Shown: positions 49,939 through 61,056 of the stretch, piece after piece
Position numbering within the stretch: position 1 is the stretch's first letter
How the letters are laid out: every line of letters begins with the position of its first letter
NCBI GenBank assembly: GCA_002633005.1
Contig: NMRA01000068.1
Location: forward strand, 489,480 to 553,479
Direction of reading: 5' to 3'
Length of the DNA stretch: 64,000 nt
From: Phoronis australis
Taxonomy: Eukaryota; Phoronida; Phoronidae
The notes under the pieces: generated by a model
Told to the model about the DNA's origin: nothing
Database searches by the model: none
Seen by the model: only the letters and a program-made list of their open reading frames with translations
Program-made: the position numbers and the translations under genes

Positions 49939-50280
49939 TTAATTGAAAAGTAAGCTGTTCTTGGCCTTAGATAGCGTGTTCAACAAAATTTCGTCAACAC
50001 ACCTGCAGTAGCCTACATCATTGTTGTTAGGCTTTGCTTGAAGACTATCAATAACCTTAGTTTCAAGGTTGTACATGTAGAAGTCAGCAAAAGTTGGTCC
50101 GAGAGGTGATTTCATGGATACACCATTGTACAGTTTGCCATTGATATTTATAAATGGTAGTTTTTTGGTACAAATTAACAACAAATCTCGTATTACCTCT
50201 TTAGGAATACTCGGAGGAGCCATTGATGCATGGCTATGCATAGAAGATATAATTCCTACAGTTTCGACAACAGGGACGTT
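49939..50280 (-). pseudogene. Penelope-like element RT fragment
   Basis: On the minus strand IPKEVIRDLLLICTKKLPFI is followed by NGKLYNGVSMKSPLGPTFAD and LETKVID. This is the RT pattern of Penelope-like elements, where the usual block is GVxMGSPLGP. Here Gly is replaced by Lys, and the YVDD site reads CVDE, so the catalytic site is damaged. Upstream, in the same frame, TNVPVVETVGI matches the FTNVP block of these RTs. The rest is missing. Confidence 0.68.
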
Positions 50281-51078
50281 AGTAAATTAACTTGAACGTG
50301 ACTCTTTTCGTTTGAAAATTCCATATGTTGTAACACCTATGTATTTTATTAAATTTTACAACGTTTTTAGTACATTAATTCCCATGACAATTCCTTCGGT
50401 AATTGCGCTCTTATATATGCTACCTTTTATCCCACGCGCGTTGAATCTGTCGAGAGAAATACGGCCATGTAATACAGTTTTCCTTATTCACCTCCCGCAC
50501 TAATTCAACAGCGACCTCTGACATGGAAAGTTATAAAGGTAGGTCAATGCCGACTCGACGTCTTCAGCCGGTTCGACCATCAAACTTTCCGAATAAAGTT
50601 TAAACTAATGCAGTTGCAACAGTGTAGCTAACACGCGACATGCAACCAGGCCCTAAGCGTAAAACCTGGAACAAAACTGTTAATTATCAGACACTTTCTC
50701 TCACTTTTCAATTGCTGAATACCACATCGTCTGCAACTCAAGCACCGATTCCTAGGAAATTAGAATATCATTTTTTTGTTTTTTTAACTATTTCCAGGAG
50801 ATGTTACAAGCTTACTGCTCAGTTGCCGTTGTTTTCATGTTTGCTACCTCTTTTCAAGAGATAAATCGTTACATTTAAATCTGTTTCTTTTACTAGAGAA
50901 AACTTGCAACCTAACAGGCAAGTACATACATATAGGATGTGATCCGCCATGTGAACAGTCTGGGTGAAGTATTTGAAAAATCTGCCGAAAACTGTAAGAA
51001 ACTTAGGAATTCGAAGCGCATGGAATAAATACAAAACGTACCTCGATTGACGTACAAGAAGTAATATCCCACTCCATC

Positions 51079-51129
51079 TTATTCCGCGTATCCACCGAGA
51101 CCGAAGGTCGAGGTCTATACGCGGAATAA
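51079..51129. other. Hairpin-forming inverted repeat
   Basis: TTATTCCGCGTAT pairs with ATACGCGGAATAA across a loop that also has GAGACC/GAGGTC-type pairing. Likely a repeat tip; it lies about 100 bp outside the foldback element. Function unknown. Confidence 0.5.
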
Positions 51130-51227
51130 TGTCTCGTAGGATCATAGGCTATAGATAGGGACTGTCAATTCCCGTTAGAGCGCGTTGCGCATGTCGTGAA
51201 CCACAGGACATAAGCACTAACGATGAG

Positions 51228-52344
51228 CACAGGCGCTTGGGTTTATCGCAAATGACGTCACAATATATATATAAGAAAACATAAAGGTTGGACACTTAAA
51301 CTTTGCAAAGCCGAGGCTCCCAACTTCAACCGTCCAAAATCCAAATAAAATCTGCGTGCACCTCCCTCAGTCTGGTGTTGCATAAACCTTCGAAGCCTTA
51401 TCTTTTTTCCTAGATCCCATTAACTGTCTTCGTGAGTGGTGAATTGGCGATGGAATTTCCAAAACAATCTCAAAACTCTGAATTCAAGGACCTGAAATAG
51501 TAAACATGGCGGATTTCTGTTGCGCTTCAACTTGTACGCCTGACGTAGGTGAAACTTCAAGTTTGAGCAAGCAACCTATATTTCAAATTCAATAACTCTA
51601 ATCCAAAACTAAACTAATTGAGAATGTTAAAGTTAGTATTTTAATGATTATTTGTAACTTTATTCCACTGACGGCTCATTTTAGCCCTTAACTTAGAATT
51701 TTATTGCATAAACTGGCGTATCTTGTTTCTCATCTTGACAACACGCACTTTTCTGATTGAAGCACAACACACACTCGGCCAGAAAACGCAGCCCGTGCAA
51801 GTATTACAATGCGCGTGGCCGACGAGTTAATTCAATGGTTTTGGCCAAAAATAAAACCTTCATAAGAAATCACAGAACACAAAAAACTTCGCATATCAAT
51901 ACTGTATCAGGATAATTTATATTTGACACAAATATTTGAGTAATTACATTATTTGGCAATAAAGTGCTCTCTGCTTCTTATGATCAAGTAGTCGATGGAT
52001 TGACGGCGAAAGCCGCGCGAAATTAGACTTTCGGATTTAGCTCGGGAGCGTCGGTCAAAACCCGGATGTGCGAAGACCGTCTGCCATGACATCACGGAAT
52101 CAGGTCCTTGAATTTGTGATTTTGGCATTCTTTTGGCATTTTTGTCGCCAAATCACCACTCGAAGGCAATTTGAAGAGATATCAAATGAAAGAAGATATT
52201 CTAAGAGTTGTCCGATGCTAGTTTCGTGGAGTTCCATGCACATTTGAGTAGAAAATTCTGAGCAAACAGATTTCGAGTGTCCAACCTTTATGTTTTCTTA
52301 TATATATATTGTGACGTCATTTGCGATAAACCCAAGCGCCTGTG
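51228..52344. mobile_element. Foldback element, 69-bp perfect inverted ends, 8-bp TSD
   Basis: ACGATGAG flanks both sides (51220-51227 and 52345-52352). The two 69-bp ends (51228-51296 and 52276-52344) are exact inverted copies starting CACAGGCGCTTGGGTTTATC. Further in, imperfect inverted arms continue, for example GAATTCAAGGACCTGA at about 51479 against TCAGGTCCTTGAATTT at about 52102. No transposase ORF. An 8-bp duplication fits hAT or P-type elements (inference). Perfect tips suggest a fairly young insertion. Confidence 0.85.
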
Positions 52345-52352
52345 ACGATGAG

Positions 52353-55300
52353 AGGGCGCTGCACACTCAGGATACAAAACTTCCGGTTTTACGGAGCGGT
52401 CGTGCCTTCGCTTTAAGATTTGGTAAAAAGTGATGAGTCGAATTGCTTGATTTTTTGGAGTTTTCAAGACTTGTAAAAACAAAATGCGTATACTGTTCTC
52501 TGTCATGTCATTTAAAACATTCACAACATAATTCAGACATGTTATGAGTTATTAACGCCAGAAACGTCTTCAGCTGATTTTCCCGTGTTTGGCACTTACA
52601 TATTCGCATCAGCTGATTTTTTGTTGCAATTACTATTGATGTTTGTTTAAATTGAGTACCGTACAAATCAGCTCATAACCATAAACACAAGTATTAACCA
52701 ACAAAAATGAATTTGTAACAGTGTTACGCAATAAATATTTGTAATTCACACAGCTTTGTTCCGGGGGGCCAAAGGCTAACTGACATTGACATATCATTTG
52801 CAAACCTTGAGTGTCAAAATGTTGTGTGTCAAAAACTTGCTGTCACTACTATCATAGGCCAAAAATACATTGTAAGGCAACTTCTAAACATAGCTACGAT
52901 TATGCAAAATTGGTTCGATACATTACACTTGTTGCTGTAAACAATCTTTATTCCATTCCGTTCGTATCGTCAGAACATTGATAAAGAAACTGACCAAGAG
53001 ACGACAAACGATATTTCGAAAATACTTGTTTCATCAAGTGGAAATAAAATGATACAGTAATACCACCACAGAGCAAAAGCTAGTCAAATATGCAATGGTA
53101 CACAGCAGGTGTGAAATACTGCAAAGACTGACAAATGGAGGGGGCAACAAGAATGTTGCGCAAACAAGTGCAGCATGACCCTGTTTGCTGCTCATTCAAA
53201 ACGGGCTTCGCGAATGTAATCAAAAGGGACTCTCAGTATTTTCAATAGCAGCACACCACGCTCTCTGAGTTGACGTATTCCCCACAGTTTCTTGACGAGT
53301 GATACTTATGATTATGAAGGTGGGCATGCTCATTAAGACCTAATGTCTATTTCTCTCTTTCAGTGTCTGAACATCCTCTAAATGTCACACATACATAGAA
53401 TATCTATAAAGTGGAACGAAGAGTTGTCACTGGAACGTGATTTTGTGAAAGTGAACTCTTCCCCAGGACTCTTCTATGGCTTTTTAACAAAAAACTAAGC
53501 TAATTTTCAGTATTGCATTGAGCGTGAATGTTTAATTGCCATAACAGAATCAGTTCCACTATTGAGTAGTGGAGATAATCAGTGAATTGAAGAAGTCAAA
53601 ATTTTGAAGGACCAGTTGGCACTGTAATTTACTTTAGGGTTTTGTGACGCCAACAGATATTAAGCGTTCGAAAGGAAACTTGTATGGTATATTTTTATAA
53701 ATTAATAAGTTTTTGTATTTTATACTAAGTGAAGGGAATTCAGTTTTAAGTGTTATATTTTTGCCTGCAGAAGAAAAAAGTTATAACATGAAATGAAACC
53801 ACCAACTGAAGCAAAATACCACAAAATTTGAAATAGAGAACATGAGAGGGAAAGAATCAGGTTATGAAAGGTGTTGTGTCAGCCTTATTTTTAGTGCTTA
53901 TCATATAGCTCAGCACACATAAAATAGACATTTTCATTTCTCTATTTTCCCAGTTCCAATGAGTAAGTAACAGGGGTCTGAGATTCCCCTGCCTTACTTG
54001 ACAATTGTTAAGTGAAAAATGACAACACAAATATACAATGGAATTGATTTTTACAATGACAAACAGGAAAAAACATAACGTTACATGAAGTCAGTGTTGC
54101 ATACATTTCTGAGAAGGAATACAAAAACACCCTTTGAATATTATGTTTTACAAAACAGAGCTGTCAGAGCAAAGCAAAATACAAATTTCATCAGAAACAC
54201 TTCAATAGTCTAAAATGGTAGCTTTAGACATGCCATTTATATATATATATATATATTTAAATTGTTTAGACGGCTCTCGAGTTATTTAATTTTTACAGCC
54301 TCAAAAACAGCCTTTTTTTCAGCAAATAGCACCTAAAAATTTCAGGCCACAAAAATATCGAGCTTAGACAACTATATTTGGGAATCCATAGCTTACTGTG
54401 TTGCTAAAACAAGATAGAGAGTCCTTTAGGTTAACAACATGACATCGTCACCAAACCACTTTTAAACGACAAAACACTTCAAGAATTACCATGGTTCGGT
54501 GAAAATATTCCTTTTGTTCCAAAATATTTCAAGACAATTCTAAAAATGAAATTGGTGTAAGAAATGAATTCAAAAGTATCAAAAACCAGAAATCTACTTT
54601 TTTTCAGAGTATTTCGTCATTTATTCAAAAATCTTTGAGGTTATATGCATTATTCTTTTATCCCCAAGTGAGATCAATGTTTTCACAATCTTAAGCTACG
54701 CACCATATGATAAAAATGATCATGTGCATTTTTAATTAAACAAAATTAAATTGGACAATAAAATTTCAAGAAAATTTAAATCAATTTCATTCCTGTCAAA
54801 TAATATAGGAATTGAGAGGTGTTGTGTTAGTGACCATCCAAAAAGAGCATACTCATATTCTAAACGGTTTTGATGCACTGCAGCCTTGAATAAACAATTA
54901 TTTTAATGCAAAATATAATTTTTTAAATATGAAACTGATCACAACATCACCACAAGGTAGAAAACGTGTTACAAAATTACTTTTGAAGAAAGTAGACTGA
55001 AGCTATCCCCAAAACTGAAGTTAAATTGAATTTTAAAAATATTCTGTACTGTTTAAATGAAAATATTTCACCAATATGGGTCACTTTATATAATTTAGGG
55101 AAGTTTTGAGTGGTTCTGTTTCATCCATTTGATCAATCAAATTTGAGTTCAGTTTTAACCCTGGAAAGGTCAGCACGGATCTTGAAAAATGACTGAATTT
55201 ACCTTTTTTGGAAGTATTGCTAAATGGAAATGGTGAAATGAAGTGAAAAAAATTGATGAGGAATGGATTAGGACTCTATAGTAATTGTTACGTTAAGAGT

Positions 55301-55435
55301 ACATTTGCAGGATTTTTCCAGGTTAGAAATTGAAAAGGCACTAAATGAAAAAATACATTTTCCCATACTTTTATCAAAAATAAATAAATAAAAATGTACA
55401 CTTAAGGCAGAATTTTTTAGCAAACAGGTTGACAT
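52353..55435. other. AT-rich intergenic sequence, no gene seen
   Basis: No ORF over 80 codons with a domain. A TA run lies at about 54238-54257. Confidence 0.4.
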
Positions 55436-55439
55436 CAAT

Positions 55440-55590
55440 AGCGGATTTAGAGGGGGCCAAGAAGGCTACACCCCCCTACAATTCCCCCAGATTCCATTTG
55501 GCAGATCGGGGTGCCAATGTCTGAATGACAAAATCCTGGCTAATACTCTTCTCTGGTCCCCCTAACACAAAATCCTGGATCCGCCCCTGG
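55440..55590. repeat. Short MITE-like copy of the GGATCCGCC family
   Basis: The left part AGCGGATTTAGAGGGGGCCA and the right part AATCCTGGATCCGCCCCTGG form inverted ends with G-rich and C-rich inner tracts, as in the other family members. About 150 bp and non-coding. Confidence 0.65.
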
Positions 55591-57145
55591 ATATACATAT
55601 CATTAAAATCGGTTCAGTAATGGCCATTTAGCAACTGAAAATTTATCCCCTTCTCAAGTGCTTCAGTACTTTGATTTTTAAAAAAATTCATGAAGGCCCC
55701 CATTTGTTGAAACGGATATCAATATAAAGGAGAAAGTTTAAATATTTCGCTGGCATACTTTTCATTTTCCACCACATTTCATGCAAATATATATGAACTT
55801 CTGAAAATCATGAAAAGTGGCAAAATTTCGCTCTTGCTGAATGTTGGATTATTGCCTTTATATTGGCCCAAGTAAACCATGGCGTATGTATTGAAGACGT
55901 AGTGACGAATGAGAAACTACATTTAGGTCGAGCCAAAATTCATACAAAATCACAAAATTCAAACTAAATTTCATCGAAAACGACTGAGAATTGAACTAGT
56001 GAAAAAAATTATCCATTTAGCTCAACCTTTTCATTGGACCAAACTCCTCTATTTCGTGTGTTGAAGTGTGCCAGCAGGCGGGCCGATCAACAACAACTTG
56101 TCGAGTTGTTGCAACCAATAGATCTTGCTTCTTGTTCGCTAAGATGCTTCTTCCATGCAATAACAACCACATTGTATTGCAATATACAAAAGATCTTAAG
56201 ATTGTATTTATTTTGCATAAAATTCCAGCCAAGAATTTTATTTTCATTATCTAGAAAATCTTCGCAAAATAACAGTCCCTCTTCAAGCATTTCTCGGCAA
56301 AATACTGATTAATTGCTAAGCAAAATGTTTTGATTATTTCACAAGACCTGTTTGTTAACAGTCCTGTCAATATTACCTCTCAAAATGCAATTTTTCAATA
56401 TACTGCCAAACATTTTTGTTTTCAACACCCACCACAACCCATGCTTCTTATTCCCTCTTCCCCCCTATCCAATCATTATTATTAGTAGTAGTGACGTCAA
56501 ATGGTCATATTCAATGGACCATTGCACCAAGAAACTAGGAAATTTACAATTGTTCACTGAACACGTTTGCTAGCCACTTTCATGTAGAAACCCGTGAGAT
56601 GTTGCTTCACCCTTTTGTGACGCGACGGAACATCCAAACACACAACACACCACCACACTTGCAAACAAACTGGCTGATCTACACACACATGACCACATGA
56701 CGTACTTAAAATTTGAACATTTGTTGACTACAATGACAGGTGTTGTAGCTGACGGAAACGTAGAAGGCATCACATCCAAACAACAAAAATGAGCTCAAAA
56801 CAGTGACAGAGTGCCCCTTTAGTTACAGTTTGACAGTCTTTTTACTCGATGATGGCCTCGAATTTAACAATACCTACAAGAAAGAAAAAAACTTTTGCTG
56901 GAAAAGACGGATCCAAAACAGCGCTAAAGGAAAGAGAAGAAATGGAAAGGACAGGGTTAAGAAATAACGGAGTTGCAACCGAATCGATTTAACTATTGCA
57001 CATGCCCGGAAATCAAGGTTCGCAAAGGCTAGTGGGATTGATTAACGTATGTGAAATGGCCGATTGGTTTGCACAACGTGTAATTTGTGTGCATTAAACT
57101 AAGCTGCTGTATGTAATTCTGCCGCTGTTCGCCCTAATAAGCGCC
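55591..57145. other. Intergenic sequence before the satellite
   Basis: Open frames at 56017-56312 and 56570-56779 overlap on both strands and show no domain. Composition becomes less AT-rich towards 57100. The N at 57146 is at the satellite border, so the join may not be exact. Confidence 0.35.
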
Positions 57146-57146
57146 N

Positions 57147-60100
57147 ATGGCCTCCAATGGCCTTCAGTGGCCTCCACTGGTCTTTACTTCCCTCCACTGG
57201 CCTCCAATGGCCACCACTGGCCTGCAGTGGCCTCCACTGGCCTCCACTGGCCACCACTGGCCCACACTGGCCACCATTGTCCTCCACCGGTCCCCACTGG
57301 GATACACTGGCCCCCAATGGACTCCACTGGCCTCCAGTGTGCTCCACTGGCAGCCACGGACCTCCAATGGCCTCCACTGATCTCCACTGGCCTCCCCTTG
57401 ACTCCACTGGCCTCCAGTGGCCTCTACTGAGCTCCAATGGATTCCGGAGGCATCCACTGGCCTGCCTCCACTATCCTCCACTGGCCTCCACTGGCCTCCA
57501 CTGGCCACCAGTGTACCCCACTGCCCACCACTGTCCTCCACTGGTCTCCACTTGTCTAAACTGGCATCCACTGGCCTTCACTGACCTCCAATGGACTCCA
57601 CGGGCCTCCAGTGTGGTCCACTGGCAGCCACGGACCTCCAATGGCCTCCACTGATCTCCACTGGCCTCCACTGGACTCCACTGGCCTACAATGGCCTCCA
57701 ATGGCCTTCAGTGGCCTCCACTGGTCTTTACTTGCCATCACTGGCCTTCACTGGCCTCCACTGGCCTCCACTGGCCACCCCTGTCCTCCACTGGCCTCCA
57801 CTGGCCTTCACTGGCCTCCAATGGACTCCACGGGCCTCCAGTTTGCTCCTCTGGNTGGCCTCCAGTGGCCTCTAATGGTCTCAAGTGGGCTTCACTGGAT
57901 TCCGCAGGCATCTACTGGCCTGCCTCCACTATCCTCCAATGGCCTCCCCTGGCCTCCACTGGCCACCACTGGCCCACACTGGCCACCACTGTCCTCCACT
58001 GGCATTCACTGACCTGCAATGGACTCCAGGGGCTTTCAGTTTGCTTCACTGGCCGCCACGGACCTCCAATAGCCTACACTGTTCTCCAGTGGCATCCACT
58101 GTACTCCACTGGCCTCCAATGGCCGCGAATGGCATTCAATGGCCTCCACTGGTATTTAGTGGACTCCACTGGCCTCCACTGGCCACCACTGGCCTCCAAT
58201 GGCCTCTACTGGCCTCCACAGGGCTCCACTGGATTCCGCAGGCATCCACTGGCCGGCCCCAACTATCCTCCACTGGCCACCACTGGCCTTCAATGGCCTC
58301 CACTGTCCTCCACTGGCCCACACTGGCCACCACTGTCCTCCACTGGTCTCCTCTGGAATCCACTGGCCTTCACTGACCTCCAGTGTACTCCACGGGCCTC
58401 CAGTTTGCTCCACTGGCAGCCACGGACCTCCAATGTTGTTCACTGATCTCCACTGGCCTCCACTTGACTCCACTGTCCTCCAGTGGCCTCTACTGAGCCC
58501 CACTGGATTTCGCAGGCATCCACTGGCCTGCCTCCACTATCCTCCACTTGCCTCCACTGGCCTCCACTGGCCACCAGTGCCCCACACTGGCCACCACTGT
58601 CCTCCACTGGTCTCCACTGGTCTCCACTGGCATCCACTGGCCTTCACTGACCTCCAATAGACTCCACGGGCCTCCAGTGTGCTCCACTGGCAGCCACGGA
58701 CCTCCAATGGCCTCCACTGATATCCACTGACCTCCACTGGACTCCACTGTCCTCCAATTGTCTCCAATGGCCCTCAGTGGCCTTCACTGGTCTTTACTTG
58801 CCACCACTGGCCTTCACAGGCCTCCACTGGCCTCCACTGGCCACCACTGAATTCCACTGGCCGCCTCCACTGGCCTCCGCGTTCCTCCACTGGTCTCAAA
58901 TGGCCTCCGCTGGCCTTCACTGGCCTTCACTGGCCTCCACTGGCCTGCACTGGCCTAAACTGGCCTCTACTGGCCACCACTGGCCCACACTGGCCACCAC
59001 TGTCCTCCACCGGACCCCACTGGCATACACTGGCCTTCACTGGCCTCCACTGGCCTTCACTGGCCTCCAATGGACTCCACGGGCCTCCAGTTTGCTCCAC
59101 TGGCAGCCACGGACCTCCAACTCCAATCTTGTTCACTGATCTCCACTGGCCTCCCCTTGACTTCACTGGCCTCCAGTGGCCTCCAGTTGCCTGCAGTGGC
59201 CTCCACTGGCCTCCACTGGCCTCCAGTGACCTCCAGTGGCCTCCACTGGCCTCCACTGGCCTCCAGTGACCTCCAGTGGCCTCCACTGGCCACCACTGGC
59301 CTCCACTGGCCTCCATAGGCCTCGAATGGTCTCCACCGGCCTCCACTGGCCTCCTCTGACCTCTACTGGGTTCCAATCGCCTTCACTGGCCTCCACTGGC
59401 GTCTACTGGTCTCCACGGGCATCCATAGGCCTCTACTGGCCTCCACTAGCCTCCACTGGCCTCCACTAGCCTCCACCGGCCTCTGCTGGAGTCCACTGGT
59501 CTCCACTGGGCTCCACTGGGCTCCACTGACCCCCCTGGTTTCCATTGTCCTCCACTGCCCTCCACTGGGCTCCACCGGCCTCTACTGCCCTCCACTGGCA
59601 TCCACGGGCCTCCACTGGTATCCACTGCCCTGCAATGGACTCCACTAGCCTCCACTGGACTTCACTGGCCTCCATTGGCCTCCACTGTCTTCCACTGGCC
59701 CTCACTGGCCTCCACTGGCCTCCACTAAGCCCCACTGAGATCAACTGTCCTCCATTGTCCTCCAATGGGCTCCAATGGCCTCCACCGCCCTCCACTCGCC
59801 TCCACGGGCTTCCACTGTCCTCCACTGGACTCCAATAGCCTCCACTGACCTCCAGGGTCTCGACTGCCATCCACTAGCCTTCACGGGCCCCCACTGGTCT
59901 CCACTGCCATCCACTGGACTCCACTGGCCACCACTGGCCTCCACTGGCCTCCAATTACCTCCTCTATCATCCACTGGCCTCCACTGGACTCCACGGTTCT
60001 CCATAGGCCTCCACTGGCCTCCACTGGCCTCTACTGGTCTCCACGTTGGCCTAAACTGGCCTACACTGGCCTCCACTGGCCTCCACTGGCCTCCACTGGC

Positions 60101-61034
60101 CTCCACTGGCCTCCACTGGCCTACACTGGCGTCGACTGGCCTAAACTGGCCTCCACTGACCTCCACGGGCCTCCATAGGCCTCCACTGGCCTCCACTGGC
60201 ATCCATTGTCCTCCACTGTCCTCCACTGGCTTCGTCTGGCCTCCACTGGCCTCCACTGGCCTCCACTGACCTCCACTGGCCACCACTGTCCTCCATTGGC
60301 CTCCACTGGCCTCCACTGGATTCCACTAGCCTCCACTGGCCTCCACAGGACTCCACTGGGCTCCAGTGGCCTCCACTGGCCTCCACTGGCCTCCATTGGC
60401 CTCCACTGGCCTCCACTGGCCTCCACTGGCGTCCACTGGCCTAAACTGGCCTCCACTGACCTCCACTGGCCTCCACTGGCCTCCACTGGCCTCCACGGGC
60501 CTCCACGGGCCTCCAGGGACCTCCACTGGCCTCCAAAGGCCTCCACAGGAATCCACTGGCCTCCACTGGCCTCCACTGGCCTCCACTGGCCACGACTGTC
60601 CTCCACTGGCCACCACTGGCCTCCACTGGCCTCCTATGGCCTCCACTGTCCTCCACTGGCCTCCAGTGGCCTCCACTGGCCTCCACGGGCCTCCACTGGC
60701 CTCCACTGGCCACCACTAGCCTCCACTGGCCTCCTATGGCCTCCACTGTCCTCCACTGGCCTCCAGTGGCCTCCACTGGCCTCCACGGGCCTCCACTGGC
60801 CTCCACTGGCCTCCACTGGCCTCCAAGGTCCGCCACTGTCCTCCATTGGCCTCCAGTGGCTTCCACTGGCCTCCACTGGCCTCCACTGGCCATCACTGGA
60901 CTACGCTGTCTTCCACTGGCCTCCACTGGCCTCCACTGCCCTCCAGTGGCCTGACCTATCCTCCACTGGCCTCCATTGGCCTGCACTGGCCTCCACTTTC
61001 CTCCACTGGCCTCCACAGGCCTCCACTGGCCTCC
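57147..61034 (+). repeat. Satellite part 1, GGCCTCCACT on the + strand
   Basis: Left of about 59110 the units vary in blocks that return at intervals of about 273 to 430 bp. For example CAGCCACGGACCTCCAA is near 57351, 57624, 58417, 58691 and 59104. This indicates longer-period copies. From about 60060 to 61034 the units are much more regular. Confidence 0.88.
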
Positions 61035-61056
61035 TGGCCCGTGGAGGCCAGTGGAG
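61021..61056. other. Palindrome at the satellite orientation switch
   Basis: CTCCACTGGCCTCC (61021-61034) pairs exactly with GGAGGCCAGTGGAG (61043-61056) across the 8-base spacer TGGCCCGT. Every unit before it reads CTCCACTGGC; units after it read the complement. Confidence 0.9.

Noticed and set aside
50819-51145. 108-codon minus-strand ORF
   Set aside because: It covers the hairpin at 51079-51129 and has no domain or conserved motif.
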